A stretch of 64,000 nucleotides of DNA from Pontiella desulfatans (GTDB lineage Bacteria; Verrucomicrobiota; Kiritimatiellia; Kiritimatiellales; Pontiellaceae), in NCBI RefSeq assembly GCF_900890425.1, contig NZ_CAAHFG010000001.1, positions 3,906,001 through 3,970,000 of the forward strand. The letters are read 5' to 3'. The notes under the pieces are model-generated. The model did no database searches. It was not told the DNA's origin and saw only the letters and a list, made by a program, of their open reading frames with translations. A program made the translations under genes and the position numbers. Positions 42,339-50,900 of the stretch are shown piece after piece (the first letter of the stretch is position 1; each line of letters begins with the position of its first letter).

Positions 42339-43262
42339 ATGAACGAGATCATTAGCTACGGACGCTTCCAGTGCACGGAACTCACGCCGCACAAGAACCG
42401 CGGTATGGAAATCACCTACATCGAGAGGGGCTTGATGGAATGGATGGTCGAGGGCGAACTGGAAAAGGTGAAGTCGGGCTCGATCTATTTCACCCTGCCC
42501 TGGCAGGTGCACGGCAGCGTCAACCCCAAGGAACCGGACAACACGATCTGGCACGTGCTGTTCCACCTGGAAAAGGACTACCCCACCCCGCACACCCACT
42601 TCCAGTTTCCAAAATCGTTTGGGTTCAGCAAGGAGGAGATGGAAATCCTGAGCCAAACCTTCGCCGGCACACGGCAGCATTGCTTTCCGGCCACCCCGGC
42701 CATGCGAAGCCTGATGCCCACGCTCATCGGCGAGCTGCAAAGCACCCATGCCCTGCGCGACGCCCACACCAAAACCCTTATCCGGGCCATCCTCGTCGAG
42801 CTCAAGCGAATCATTTCCGGCGAGGTGGTCGATACCGGCCAAAACACCTATTCCGAACAGCGCGTGCAGGCCCTCATCGCCAGCCTGCCGTCGAGCTGCG
42901 ACCAACAATGGACGCTGGCCGAAATGGCGGAGCATTGCGGCATCCAGCGCACCCAGCTCAACAAGGTGTTCCAGAAACTCACCGGCAGCACCCCCATGGA
43001 ATATCTCTTCCGCATCCGGATGGAACGCGCCAAAACCCTGCTGCGCGAAACCGACATCAAGATTATCGACATCGCCTTCGAGTGCGGCTACGGCACCAGC
43101 CAATATTTCGCCAACACCTTCAAGCAGGCCATCGGCGCAACGCCGTCCGAATACCGCAAGCACTTCAGCGGACTCTCCGCCGCCGAATCGCGCGACTGGA
43201 AAAACATCCAGTTCCGCACCGAGGAAGAAGAACGCCGCCGCGTCCGCGACTTTAGTTCCTAG
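42339..43262 (+). CDS. AraC family transcriptional regulator, divergent from fucI
   Basis: 307 residues. The N-terminal ~180 residues form a cupin-like sensor domain (MEITYIERGLMEWMVEGELEKVKSGSIYFTLPWQVHG). The C-terminal ~100 residues are a double helix-turn-helix of the AraC/XylS type: WTLAEMAEHCGIQRTQLNKVFQKLTGSTPMEYLFRIRMERAKTLLRETDIKIIDIAFECGYGTSQYFANTFKQAIGATPSEYRKHF. Divergent placement to fucI, with 104 bp between starts, makes it the likely fucose-responsive regulator. An AAGG ribosome site lies six bases before the ATG. Confidence 0.95.
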   Translation: MNEIISYGRFQCTELTPHKNRGMEITYIERGLMEWMVEGELEKVKSGSIYFTLPWQVHGSVNPKEPDNTIWHVLFHLEKDYPTPHTHFQFPKSFGFSKEEMEILSQTFAGTRQHCFPATPAMRSLMPTLIGELQSTHALRDAHTKTLIRAILVELKRIISGEVVDTGQNTYSEQRVQALIASLPSSCDQQWTLAEMAEHCGIQRTQLNKVFQKLTGSTPMEYLFRIRMERAKTLLRETDIKIIDIAFECGYGTSQYFANTFKQAIGATPSEYRKHFSGLSAAESRDWKNIQFRTEEEERRRVRDFSS

Positions 43263-43411
43263 AGTTGATATCCCAAAGGGATTACGTCATCAGCCCAAGG
43301 TTGCCAAAGGCTACCTTGGGTCGAACGGGTCAAGATGGGTAGCGCCAAAGATGTTGTGTCCATTGAAATGCCCACACACACATCGTTTTGTGAAAAACAA
43401 AAAAACCACCC

Positions 43412-43439
43412 TTGCCATGATACCAAAACTTGATACTAT
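43412..43439 (+). promoter_or_regulatory. Candidate hicAB promoter
   Basis: TTGCCA (43412-43417) and TACTAT (43434-43439) with a 16-bp spacer. The predicted start falls only a few bases before the hicA ATG at 43449, so the leader would be very short. Two GATAC direct repeats lie between the boxes. Confidence 0.55.
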
Positions 43440-43448
43440 GCATTCGCG

Positions 43449-43703
43449 ATGAACAAGAAACATACGCGCACACTCGAAAAGATCATGGAGAAGCCAGAGC
43501 GTTCAGATATCCCATGGAAGGATATTGAAGCACTCATCATCGCCTTGGGAGGAGAAATAACCGAAGGAAGAGGCTCTCGGGTCAGAATTTATTTAAATGA
43601 TGTGCGGGCCGTGTTTCACAGACCTCATCCCAAAAGAGTGACAGATAAAGGAGCAGTCAGTTCAATGCGTAGATTCTTGAAAGAGGCAGAGGTGATCAAA
43701 TGA
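43449..43703 (+). CDS. hicA: HicA toxin (mRNA interferase)
   Basis: 84 residues. HicA is a small double-stranded-RNA-binding-fold ribonuclease. The sequence shows RTLEKIMEKPERSDIPWKDIEALIIALGGEITEGRGSRVRIYLNDVRAVFHRPHPKRVTDKGAVSSMRRFLKEA, with the HicA pattern G-G-x(n)-GSRV-x(n)-FHRPHP and the active-site His in FHRPH. It overlaps hicB by 4 bp, the usual toxin-first order of hicAB. No ribosome site is obvious because the predicted mRNA leader is very short. Confidence 0.94.
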   Translation: MNKKHTRTLEKIMEKPERSDIPWKDIEALIIALGGEITEGRGSRVRIYLNDVRAVFHRPHPKRVTDKGAVSSMRRFLKEAEVIK

Positions 43704-44023
43704 TGGAATACAAAGGATATATTGGAAAAGTTGAATTCGACGACGAAGCAAACATCTTTCATGGCGAAGTCATCAACCTCAGGGATGTTGTCACGTTTCA
43801 GGGTGAAACAGTTGGAGAGCTTCGAGAAGCATTCAAAGGTTCAGTAGATGATTATCTTGAGTTTTGTGAAGACCGTGGCGAGTCACCAGAAAAACCCTAC
43901 TCTGGTAAATTCATGGTTCGAGTTGAGCCAGAACTCCATAAAGCCGTGGCAATGCGTGCAAAAATTGAACACAAGAGTCTCAATGCCTGGGTGCATGACG
44001 CACTAGAAACTGCAGCCGGATAA
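43700..44023 (+). CDS. hicB: HicB antitoxin
   Basis: 107 residues. The N-terminal part is the partially degraded RNase H-like HicB domain (YKGYIGKVEFDDEANIFHGEVINLRDVVTFQGETVGELREAFKGSVDDYLEFCEDRGESPEKPYSGKFMVRV), the C-terminal ~35 residues a ribbon-helix-helix DNA-binding segment (EPELHKAVAMRAKIEHKSLNAWVHDALE). It neutralises HicA and represses its own operon. It overlaps hicA by 4 bp. Its DNA-binding part suggests autoregulation at the promoter around 43412-43439. Confidence 0.95.
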   Translation: MMEYKGYIGKVEFDDEANIFHGEVINLRDVVTFQGETVGELREAFKGSVDDYLEFCEDRGESPEKPYSGKFMVRVEPELHKAVAMRAKIEHKSLNAWVHDALETAAG

Positions 44024-44093
44024 TAAAGCAAGCGAGTGGAACCTACCTCGAGTCTGGTTCCCTGGCGAGTCACTCGCAACGTAAAGGAAAAAG

Positions 44094-44324
44094 ATGGATA
44101 TCGATTCAGTTTTGACCGTCATTCCGATTGGAATCCTCATCATATTTGGTTTGTTTATCCTGCTGCTTCCGGTCATTGCCCTGCTTAGCCTCAGGAACCG
44201 GCCGATGAACGAAATCGCAAAGTTCCTATGGGTTCTCTTGATTCTCCTGCTTCCCTTTCTTGGCGCCATCGTCTGCCTGATCGTTTCCCCGGGGAGTGTT
44301 TTCTGCGACGACGCAGAAGAATAA
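44094..44324 (+). CDS. Small membrane protein, PLDc_N-like
   Basis: 76 residues with two membrane helices (VIPIGILIIFGLFILLLPVIALLSL and FLWVLLILLLPFLGAIVCLIV) and a short charged loop RNRPMNEIAK between, the layout of the PLDc_N (phospholipase D N-terminal) small membrane proteins. An AAAGGAAAAAG ribosome site is well placed. A hairpin TTCTGCG-ACGA-CGCAGAA overlapping the end of the gene and followed by ATAATATTTTT may terminate it. Function unknown. Confidence 0.72.
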   Translation: MDIDSVLTVIPIGILIIFGLFILLLPVIALLSLRNRPMNEIAKFLWVLLILLLPFLGAIVCLIVSPGSVFCDDAEE

Positions 44325-44620
44325 TATTTTTCGAGCGGATGGCCACAAAAAACCTGGAGCAGCGGTGCCGCAACCAAATTATTTGAAGCTACAGATGAAC
44401 ACCGAAGACACGGATTTTTTACCACAGAGATCTCAGAGACACAGAGCATCCTAACCCTCTGTGCCTCAGAGTCCTCTAGCGCAGCGGGTGGTAAAAAAAT
44501 TTGCCAGGAAAACAAGAAATTGACGGATAGTAGTACGAAGACATCGAACCTGCGGTCTTCGTGCATCTTGAGCCTCTTTGTGGCCAATGAAGTTTAATCT
44601 TTTAGGTTTAGTCGTGAAGC
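44325..44620. other. Gene-free gap containing a dispersed inverted repeat
   Basis: No gene is supported. The segment 44405-44492 (ACCACAGAGATCTCAGAGACACAGAGC...CTCTGTGCCTCAGAGTCC...GGGTGGT) forms an imperfect long inverted repeat of the CACAAAGAA type found at 7437-7500 and in pabBC. A further hairpin-like stretch GAAGACATCGAACCTGCGGTCTTC follows at about 44535. Confidence 0.6.
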
Positions 44621-45889
44621 CTACCCCAACACACTGCTGCTGAGCTGGAGGATGCTGCTGACGATGCCGAAGACGAGCAGGAAGACGAGCGCGAACACAA
44701 AGAACATGGCCCCGGTTCCGATCCAAACCGTCAGCCGTTTCATTTGGTCGCGAAGTTCTTCGTTCCGCGCTTTGTAGATGCTGCGGAAGCCGGCCACAAG
44801 ATCGCCCGCGTCCTCACTGATACCGAGGATGTCCAGATCCATGTCCGGCATCACCTTGTTATGGCGCAGGGCGTTGGCAAACGACGCACCATCGCTGATC
44901 AGTGTGCGGCTGGCGGAAAAGAGTCCGCGCAGGTAGCGGTTCTGCATCGACCGCTCGATCAGGCGCAGGGCATCGGTGGTGTCGACCCCGCTATCGAGCA
45001 GCACGGCAGAAAGATTGCAGACGCGGCTCAGCTCCGCATTTTGCGCTATGCCCTTCACCACGGGTAGGCGCAATAACCAGCGGTCGCTTGCCAGCCGTCC
45101 ACCCTCGGTCTTGCGCCACTGCCGAAACAGCAGGAAGATCCCCCCGAACGCACCGAGAATGAACGGCCCGCCCGTCAGGCTAAACTTGGCAAAGCCCATC
45201 ACGATCCGCGTTGGCAACGTCAGCTCGCCCCCCATCGAATCCATCATGGTCTGTATGTTGGGCATGAGGTAGAAGAGCACGAAAAGCATCACCAGAAAAA
45301 CGACGATTAGGATAAAGGCCGGATAGGCCAGGCCCGACGCAATCTCTTTACGCATCTCGCGCCGCGTCTCAAGCATCTCGATCAGGTTTTCCAGAATCGG
45401 CCCGAGGTTACCCGTCGCCTCGCCGGCCTCGACCATGGCAATGGTGGTGGCGTCGAAAATCTTCGGGAAGCGGCGCATGGCGCCGGCCATGTTGGAACCC
45501 TTGCTGAGTTCGTGCCAGAGCCCGGAGCACAGCGCCTTCTGGCGCGGCACGGTCAGGCGCTGCCCCAGTGCCTTGACGGCATCGCCCAGCGGCATTCCGT
45601 TATCCACCAGCTGATGCACGCGGGTGAACAGCTCCAGCGCAATCTTGTTGGCCTCGCCCGCACCGACCTGGGCGCTGTTGAGCTTCTCCATCTCGGCCGA
45701 GGTCACCGGCTTGGATTTTTCGCGGCTGGCGGCATGGGCATGGTCCGCCGGATTGGCGGGCCGGATATCGACCGGCGTCAGCCCATCCGTCCGGAGCTTC
45801 CGGCGTGCGCCGGCGGCATCGGCCGCCTCGACCGCGCCCGTGCTCGAATGCCCCTGTGCGTTGACCGCCCTATAGAAAAAACGTGGCAT
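44621..45889 (-). CDS. gspF: Type II secretion system inner-membrane platform protein GspF
   Basis: 422 residues. Two repeated T2SSF domains, each with a large cytoplasmic helical part and membrane helices: the first contains LFTRVHQLVDNGMPLGDAVKALGQRL...SGLWHELSKGSNMAGAMRRFPKIFDATTIAMVEAGEATGNLGPILENLIEMLE, the second contains ELSRVCNLSAVLLDSGVDTTDALRLIERSMQNRYLRG. The N-terminal GspF-like FFYRAVNAQGHSSTGAVEAADAAGARRKLRTDGL also fits. It assembles the pseudopilus with ATPase E. Last gene of the operon, starting 3 bp after gspE. Confidence 0.93.
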   Translation of the reverse strand: MPRFFYRAVNAQGHSSTGAVEAADAAGARRKLRTDGLTPVDIRPANPADHAHAASREKSKPVTSAEMEKLNSAQVGAGEANKIALELFTRVHQLVDNGMPLGDAVKALGQRLTVPRQKALCSGLWHELSKGSNMAGAMRRFPKIFDATTIAMVEAGEATGNLGPILENLIEMLETRREMRKEIASGLAYPAFILIVVFLVMLFVLFYLMPNIQTMMDSMGGELTLPTRIVMGFAKFSLTGGPFILGAFGGIFLLFRQWRKTEGGRLASDRWLLRLPVVKGIAQNAELSRVCNLSAVLLDSGVDTTDALRLIERSMQNRYLRGLFSASRTLISDGASFANALRHNKVMPDMDLDILGISEDAGDLVAGFRSIYKARNEELRDQMKRLTVWIGTGAMFFVFALVFLLVFGIVSSILQLSSSVLG

Positions 45890-45892
45890 GGC

Positions 45893-47596
45893 CTATCCTT
45901 CCGCACTTTCCGACATATCGGCATAGCGCATCACTTCCGAAAGCGCCGACCGCCCGTTCGCCGCATGCTCCCATCCGCAGGCCTGCAGGCTGCGCATGCC
46001 GCGCAACAGCGCCTGCCGCCTGATTTCGTGCGCCGATGCACGCTGCACAATCAAGCCATGGATGGTTTCATCGACCTGCAGCAATTCAAACATGCCCACG
46101 CGGCCCCGGAAGCCCAGCCCTGCACAGGCATCGCAACCGGCCGGCAGGCGCAATCCGTCCGCCGCGGCCGCCAGCGACTGATCCATGCCAAGCGTCATCA
46201 GGCAGGAAGCGATGACCTCCTTCGGGGAATCGTCGGGGATGGCGCAATGCGGGCACAGCCGGCGGATGAGCCGCTGGGCAATCACCATCTTGACCGACGA
46301 TGCAATCAGGAAGGGTTCGATGCCCATGTCCACGAGACGCACAATGGCCCCCGGCGCGTCGTTCGTGTGCAAGGTGCTCAGCACCAGATGGCCGGTCAGC
46401 GAGGCGCGCACGGCGATATCGGCCGTCTCGCGATCGCGGATTTCCCCCACCATGATCACGTCCGGATCCTGCCGCAGGACACTACGTAGCGCACTGGCGA
46501 AGGTCAGTCCGATGTCGGAGTTGACCTGGGTTTGGTTGATCTGCGGAATCTCGTATTCGATCGGATCCTCCACCGTGATGATGCGGCGGTCGGGCGTGCC
46601 GATCTGCCGCATGAACGAGGCGAGCGTCGTGCTTTTGCCCGACCCCGTCGGGCCGGTAATCAGCATGATGCCGTGCGGCAAATCCAGCACCTTGGCAATG
46701 CGCGCCTCGTCGTCGGGCAGGAACCCGAGTTCCTGGATCGAGGTCGGCTGGCTCTGCTCGTTGAGCAGGCGCATGCTAACGCTCTCGCCATACATGGTGG
46801 GCAGCGTCGATACGCGCACATCGACCTCCTGCCGCCCCTTGCCGTAGGTGATGCGGCCATCCTGCGGCCGCCGCTTTTCGGAAATGTTCATGCGCGACAT
46901 AATTTTGATGCGCGAAATGATGGCGCTTTGGAAATTGACCAGGTTGGGCGGCACGTTGACCGGAACCAGGCGCCCGTCGATGCGGTAGCGAATGTCGAGG
47001 TGCTCCTTGCGCGGCTCGAAATGGATGTCCGTTGCGCGGTCGCGCATGGCCTGCTGGATCACCTCGTTGACGAAGCGGATGATGGCGGCGTTTTCGTCTT
47101 CCTGTTCATCCTCGGCACCCCCATCGAGCCCGTCGGTGTCGGACTCGTCGAGGCTGGCGGCCCCGACGCCGAAGCTCTTGGTGATGACGGCGGTGAGACG
47201 CTGGGGCTCCACCAGGAACCAGTCGACTTCCCGCCCGCAGACGGCATAGACCCAGCGCTCCATCCGCGCGCTCGGCGGCCATAGCGTGGCCAGGCATAAC
47301 CGGCCCTGCCCATGCCCTTCCGGCGGGCGGATCGGCAGTGCGCTGCAACTATGGATCAGCCGGTCGGGGAACCGCGTGGAACCCTCCAGGTCCGGCTCGA
47401 AGGTCGTGAGCAGCGGCAGGCCGCACCCGTGCGCCAGCATGGCCAGCAGCTCGCGGGCCTCGATGCCCGTCGCCGCCGATAGGCTGTTGAGCTTGTCTTC
47501 GCGCGAAGCCGTTTCGACGATGCGCTCCGCTTCCGGATCGAGATCGCGGATAATCTTGCCCAAGCCCGAGGCGTTTGAAACCGAGTCGATTTGCAT
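45893..47596 (-). CDS. gspE: Type II secretion/type IV pilus assembly ATPase GspE
   Basis: 567 residues. GspE-type ATPase: the N-terminal domain (~1-170) includes a GspE-like helical part, and the C-terminal ATPase carries ATDIHFEPRKEHLDIRYRIDGRL, Walker A GPTGSGKSTT, Asp-box IITVEDPIEYEIP, Walker B VIMVGEIRDRETADIAVRASLTGH with the His box, and the CPHC...CDAC tetracysteine zinc-binding element near residue ~455-490. It powers pseudopilus assembly. GGAGAA precedes the ATG. It lies between the small exported protein gene and gspF. Confidence 0.95.
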   Translation of the reverse strand: MQIDSVSNASGLGKIIRDLDPEAERIVETASREDKLNSLSAATGIEARELLAMLAHGCGLPLLTTFEPDLEGSTRFPDRLIHSCSALPIRPPEGHGQGRLCLATLWPPSARMERWVYAVCGREVDWFLVEPQRLTAVITKSFGVGAASLDESDTDGLDGGAEDEQEDENAAIIRFVNEVIQQAMRDRATDIHFEPRKEHLDIRYRIDGRLVPVNVPPNLVNFQSAIISRIKIMSRMNISEKRRPQDGRITYGKGRQEVDVRVSTLPTMYGESVSMRLLNEQSQPTSIQELGFLPDDEARIAKVLDLPHGIMLITGPTGSGKSTTLASFMRQIGTPDRRIITVEDPIEYEIPQINQTQVNSDIGLTFASALRSVLRQDPDVIMVGEIRDRETADIAVRASLTGHLVLSTLHTNDAPGAIVRLVDMGIEPFLIASSVKMVIAQRLIRRLCPHCAIPDDSPKEVIASCLMTLGMDQSLAAAADGLRLPAGCDACAGLGFRGRVGMFELLQVDETIHGLIVQRASAHEIRRQALLRGMRSLQACGWEHAANGRSALSEVMRYADMSESAEG

Positions 47597-47600
47597 CCGC

Positions 47601-47948
47601 TTATTTCTCCTTCACCAAGGTCAGGTCCATGCCGAGCCCGCCCACGGTCAAATGGATCTGCTCCGTCTTTTCATCGAAGCTTTCAATCCGGATGCCGTCC
47701 TGCTCGACGTTCATCTTCATCCAGGTGGACTTGCCGGTCTTTTTTTCCACCAAGGCAAAATGCCATTCGGAGCCGATCTTGGTATAGCCGGCAAACATCA
47801 TGGAAACCGTATCGCGCTTGCCCAGCCGCGCCTTGAACGCCGGCGTCAAAAACGGCGAGTTTTCGACCAGCGAGGCGTAGGGGCTGCTTTTTTCCGCCCC
47901 GGCCACCGAGGCAATCAAGGTGGCGGCAACCAACCATCTACTGTTCAT
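47601..47948 (-). CDS. Small exported protein of the secretion operon
   Basis: 115 residues from an ATG with GGGAGG upstream. The signal peptide MNSRWLVAATLIASVAG is followed by a compact beta-type domain (TPAFKARLGKRDTVSMMFAGYTKIGSEWHFALVEKKTGKSTWMKMNVEQDGIRIESFDEKTEQIHLTVGGLGMDLTLVKEK). It holds the place where a GspC-type clamp gene might sit but has no visible PDZ or HR domain, so homology to GspC is not supported. The start overlaps the secretin stop by 11 bp. Possible pilotin or assembly factor; unknown. Confidence 0.65.
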   Translation of the reverse strand: MNSRWLVAATLIASVAGAEKSSPYASLVENSPFLTPAFKARLGKRDTVSMMFAGYTKIGSEWHFALVEKKTGKSTWMKMNVEQDGIRIESFDEKTEQIHLTVGGLGMDLTLVKEK

Positions 47949-50900
47949 TGGAGACCTCCCGCACGGCGTTGGTGGTTCCGGGCATGGGCTCGCCCTCTTC
48001 CGGGATTTGCGGCGGCGGCTCATTGAGTTGCCCGGCGAAGCGCCCGGTTTCGAGGTAGGTCACCACATCCTCGGTGCCCATGCCGGGATTCTCGACCTGC
48101 CGCTGGATCAATTTGTTCGGGTGCATGCCCTCCACCAGGTTCGGGCGAACGAAGATGATCAGCTCGCGAACGGTCGTGGTGCGCTTCTTCGGGCGGAACA
48201 GGCGGCCGACCAACGGGATGTCGCCCAGAATCCAGACCTTGCCGTCGGACACGATGGTGGCCTCGGATTGCAGGCCGCCCATCACAATAATTTCCTCGTC
48301 GCGGACGCTTACGAAGGAATTGGCCCGGCGGGTGCCGATGATCGGCTGCTCGTTGCCATCGATGGTTTGCGAATCGATGACCGTCTCGACGGTCTGCTCG
48401 ATCTCCATCTGGATGAAACCGGCATCGCTGACCAAGGGGCGCACCTGGAGGTTGATGCCGATGTCGCGGTATTCGACTTCGGACTTGGTGTTGAGGTTGT
48501 TGCTGTTGAGGCTGGACGTGGAGGCGGTGATGATCGGGCGCGCCTCGCCCACGTTGATGCTGGCCGGGCGGTTGTGCGAGGTGGTGATGGTCGGAGCGGA
48601 GAGGACGCGCACATTGCTATCCTCCTTGGCCACGCGGAAGACGGCCTGCAGGCTGAAAGGGTTCAGGCCAATCCCGATGTCGCCCGCCGAACCGGAGGTG
48701 CTGTCGAGATTCGGCGCAGCCCCCAGGATGCCGCCCCGGCTTTGCACCCCCCCGTTGTTGGCGCCATCCACCTGGAACGGGAACGGGTTGTCGTAGCTGA
48801 TGCCGAAGGTGTCGAGCCCGGAGACCTGCCCCTTGATCAACATGACCTCGGCAATCACCACCTCGATCTGCACCTGCGGCAGCACCCGGTCGACCTGCTC
48901 GATCAGGCCTTCGACCTGCTGGAGATCGAAGGGCGTTCCATAGACGATGATCGCATTGCTGCGGTCGTCGGCCGAAAGCGTGACATAGGGGCTGAACTGG
49001 AGATCTTCGTCGAACTCCATCCCGGTCTCCGCCATGTCGAGGTCCAAGGGTTCCAACGCCGGTTCGTCCGGCAGGCCGGCCGCGCCGGCGGCGGCCTCAT
49101 CCATCTCGCCATCGCGGCGGCGGAAGAAGCGGCGCAGGGTGGACTCGCGTTCGCGCACGCGCTGCTGGGAAGTGATGAGCGGGTTGATGGTGCGCACCAC
49201 GTCGTTGGCATCCGCATGCTTGATGTAGAAGATGCGGCTCTGCGTGCGCGGCGCCACGGCGATATCGTTCTGGGCGATGATCTCGCCGAGCTGGCCGATA
49301 TCCGAATCGGTGCCGTAGACGAGCAGCGAGTTGTTGCGGTCGTTGGCCACCACGGAGACATAGGGGCTGAACTGCATGGGCTGGTTCGGATCGAACATCA
49401 TGGCGTTGAGCGGTTCCTCCTCCTCGTTGCCGGAGCGGTATTGCACCGCATGGAAACTCGACTGCACCCGGCGCATCGCGGTCTGCTGGCTACGGATCAT
49501 GCGCGTCAGGATCGCCGAGAGCGTGCGGGCCTGCGCATTTTCGAGGAAGAACACTTCGCTGCGCGTCATGGGCGCCACCTCGACATCGGTCTGTTCAATG
49601 AGCGCGGCAACGTGCTCCACGTCCGCATGCGTGCCATAGACAATCAGCGCATTGTTGCGGGCATCGGCCACAATCGACAGGAACTGGCTGAACTGCACGG
49701 CGGGGTCGCCCTCCACCGCCCCGACCGACTCGTCGGGATTCTTCACCTTATCGCTGGCCGATTCCACCGCGCGGATGGCGGCCCGCTGGCTGCTGACGAT
49801 GATCTGCAGCACGCGCGACAGGCTGTTGGCTTCCGCATGCTTGAGGGCGAAGACCCGGCTGCTGGTGATCGGGTCGACCGGGATATCGGTCTCGGCGATG
49901 ATGGCATCGACGCGGACAATGTCGGAATCGGTTCCATACAACAGCAGGCTGTTGCTGCGGCGGTCGGCCACCACGGTGGCGAAATCGCTGAACTCGAAGC
50001 CCATCGTGATTTCGGGTTCGAGGCCCTCTTCCTCTTCGCCCGAACGCAGGCCGCGCTTCTGGAAAATCCGGCGTTGGGAGTCGATCACCTGCCCCACGAT
50101 CCGGCTCAGGCTGTAGGCATCGGCGTGCTTGAGATAGTAGACCTTGCTCTTGGTGATGGGAGCGGTTTCGCGGTCGAGATCCACCAGCAGCTCCTCGACG
50201 CGCTGGATATCGCGCGCGGTGCCATAGATGAAGAGCGAGTTGCCGGTGCGGTCGGCGGTCACCATGGCATACGGGGTGAATTCAAAGCCGACCTCCATGT
50301 TGCCGCCTTCGGCCGCGGCGGTGTTTTCGCGGGTTTCGCCGGCATAGATCCCCTCGCGCAAATAGGCGTAGCGTTGCAGATAGATAATGCGCGCGATCAA
50401 GCTGGCCACGGTGGTGGCCTGCGTATTCTTCACCTCGACCGTCTTGCTCTGCGTGACCGGAACCTGTTCGATGTCGAGCTTGGCGATGAGCGACTTGATG
50501 CGTGCGATATCGTCCTTCGTGCCATAGACCACGACCGCATTGTTGGCGCGCTCGGTCCAGATATACATGTAGGGACTGAACTCGAAGGCATCCTCCGCGC
50601 TTTCGGTGCCCTGCCCCTCGCGCGCCTCGCCGCTGGCCAGCCCCTGCCGCGCAAACAGGCTGCGCTGCACCTGCACCATGTGGTTGAGCAACTTGCCGAT
50701 GCCCGGCGCATGGGCATGCTTGAGGCGGATGATTTCGCTACCGGTGTAGGGCGTGGTTTCGGTGTCGAGTTTTTCAATCAGTTCGCCGGCGCTTTTCATG
50801 TCGGCGGGGGTGCCGTAGACCACGAGCGCATTGTTTTGGTGGTCGAGCCAAACGCCGGTGTAGGGACTGAACTGCAGCTCGGCATCCGCGCCGGTTTCCG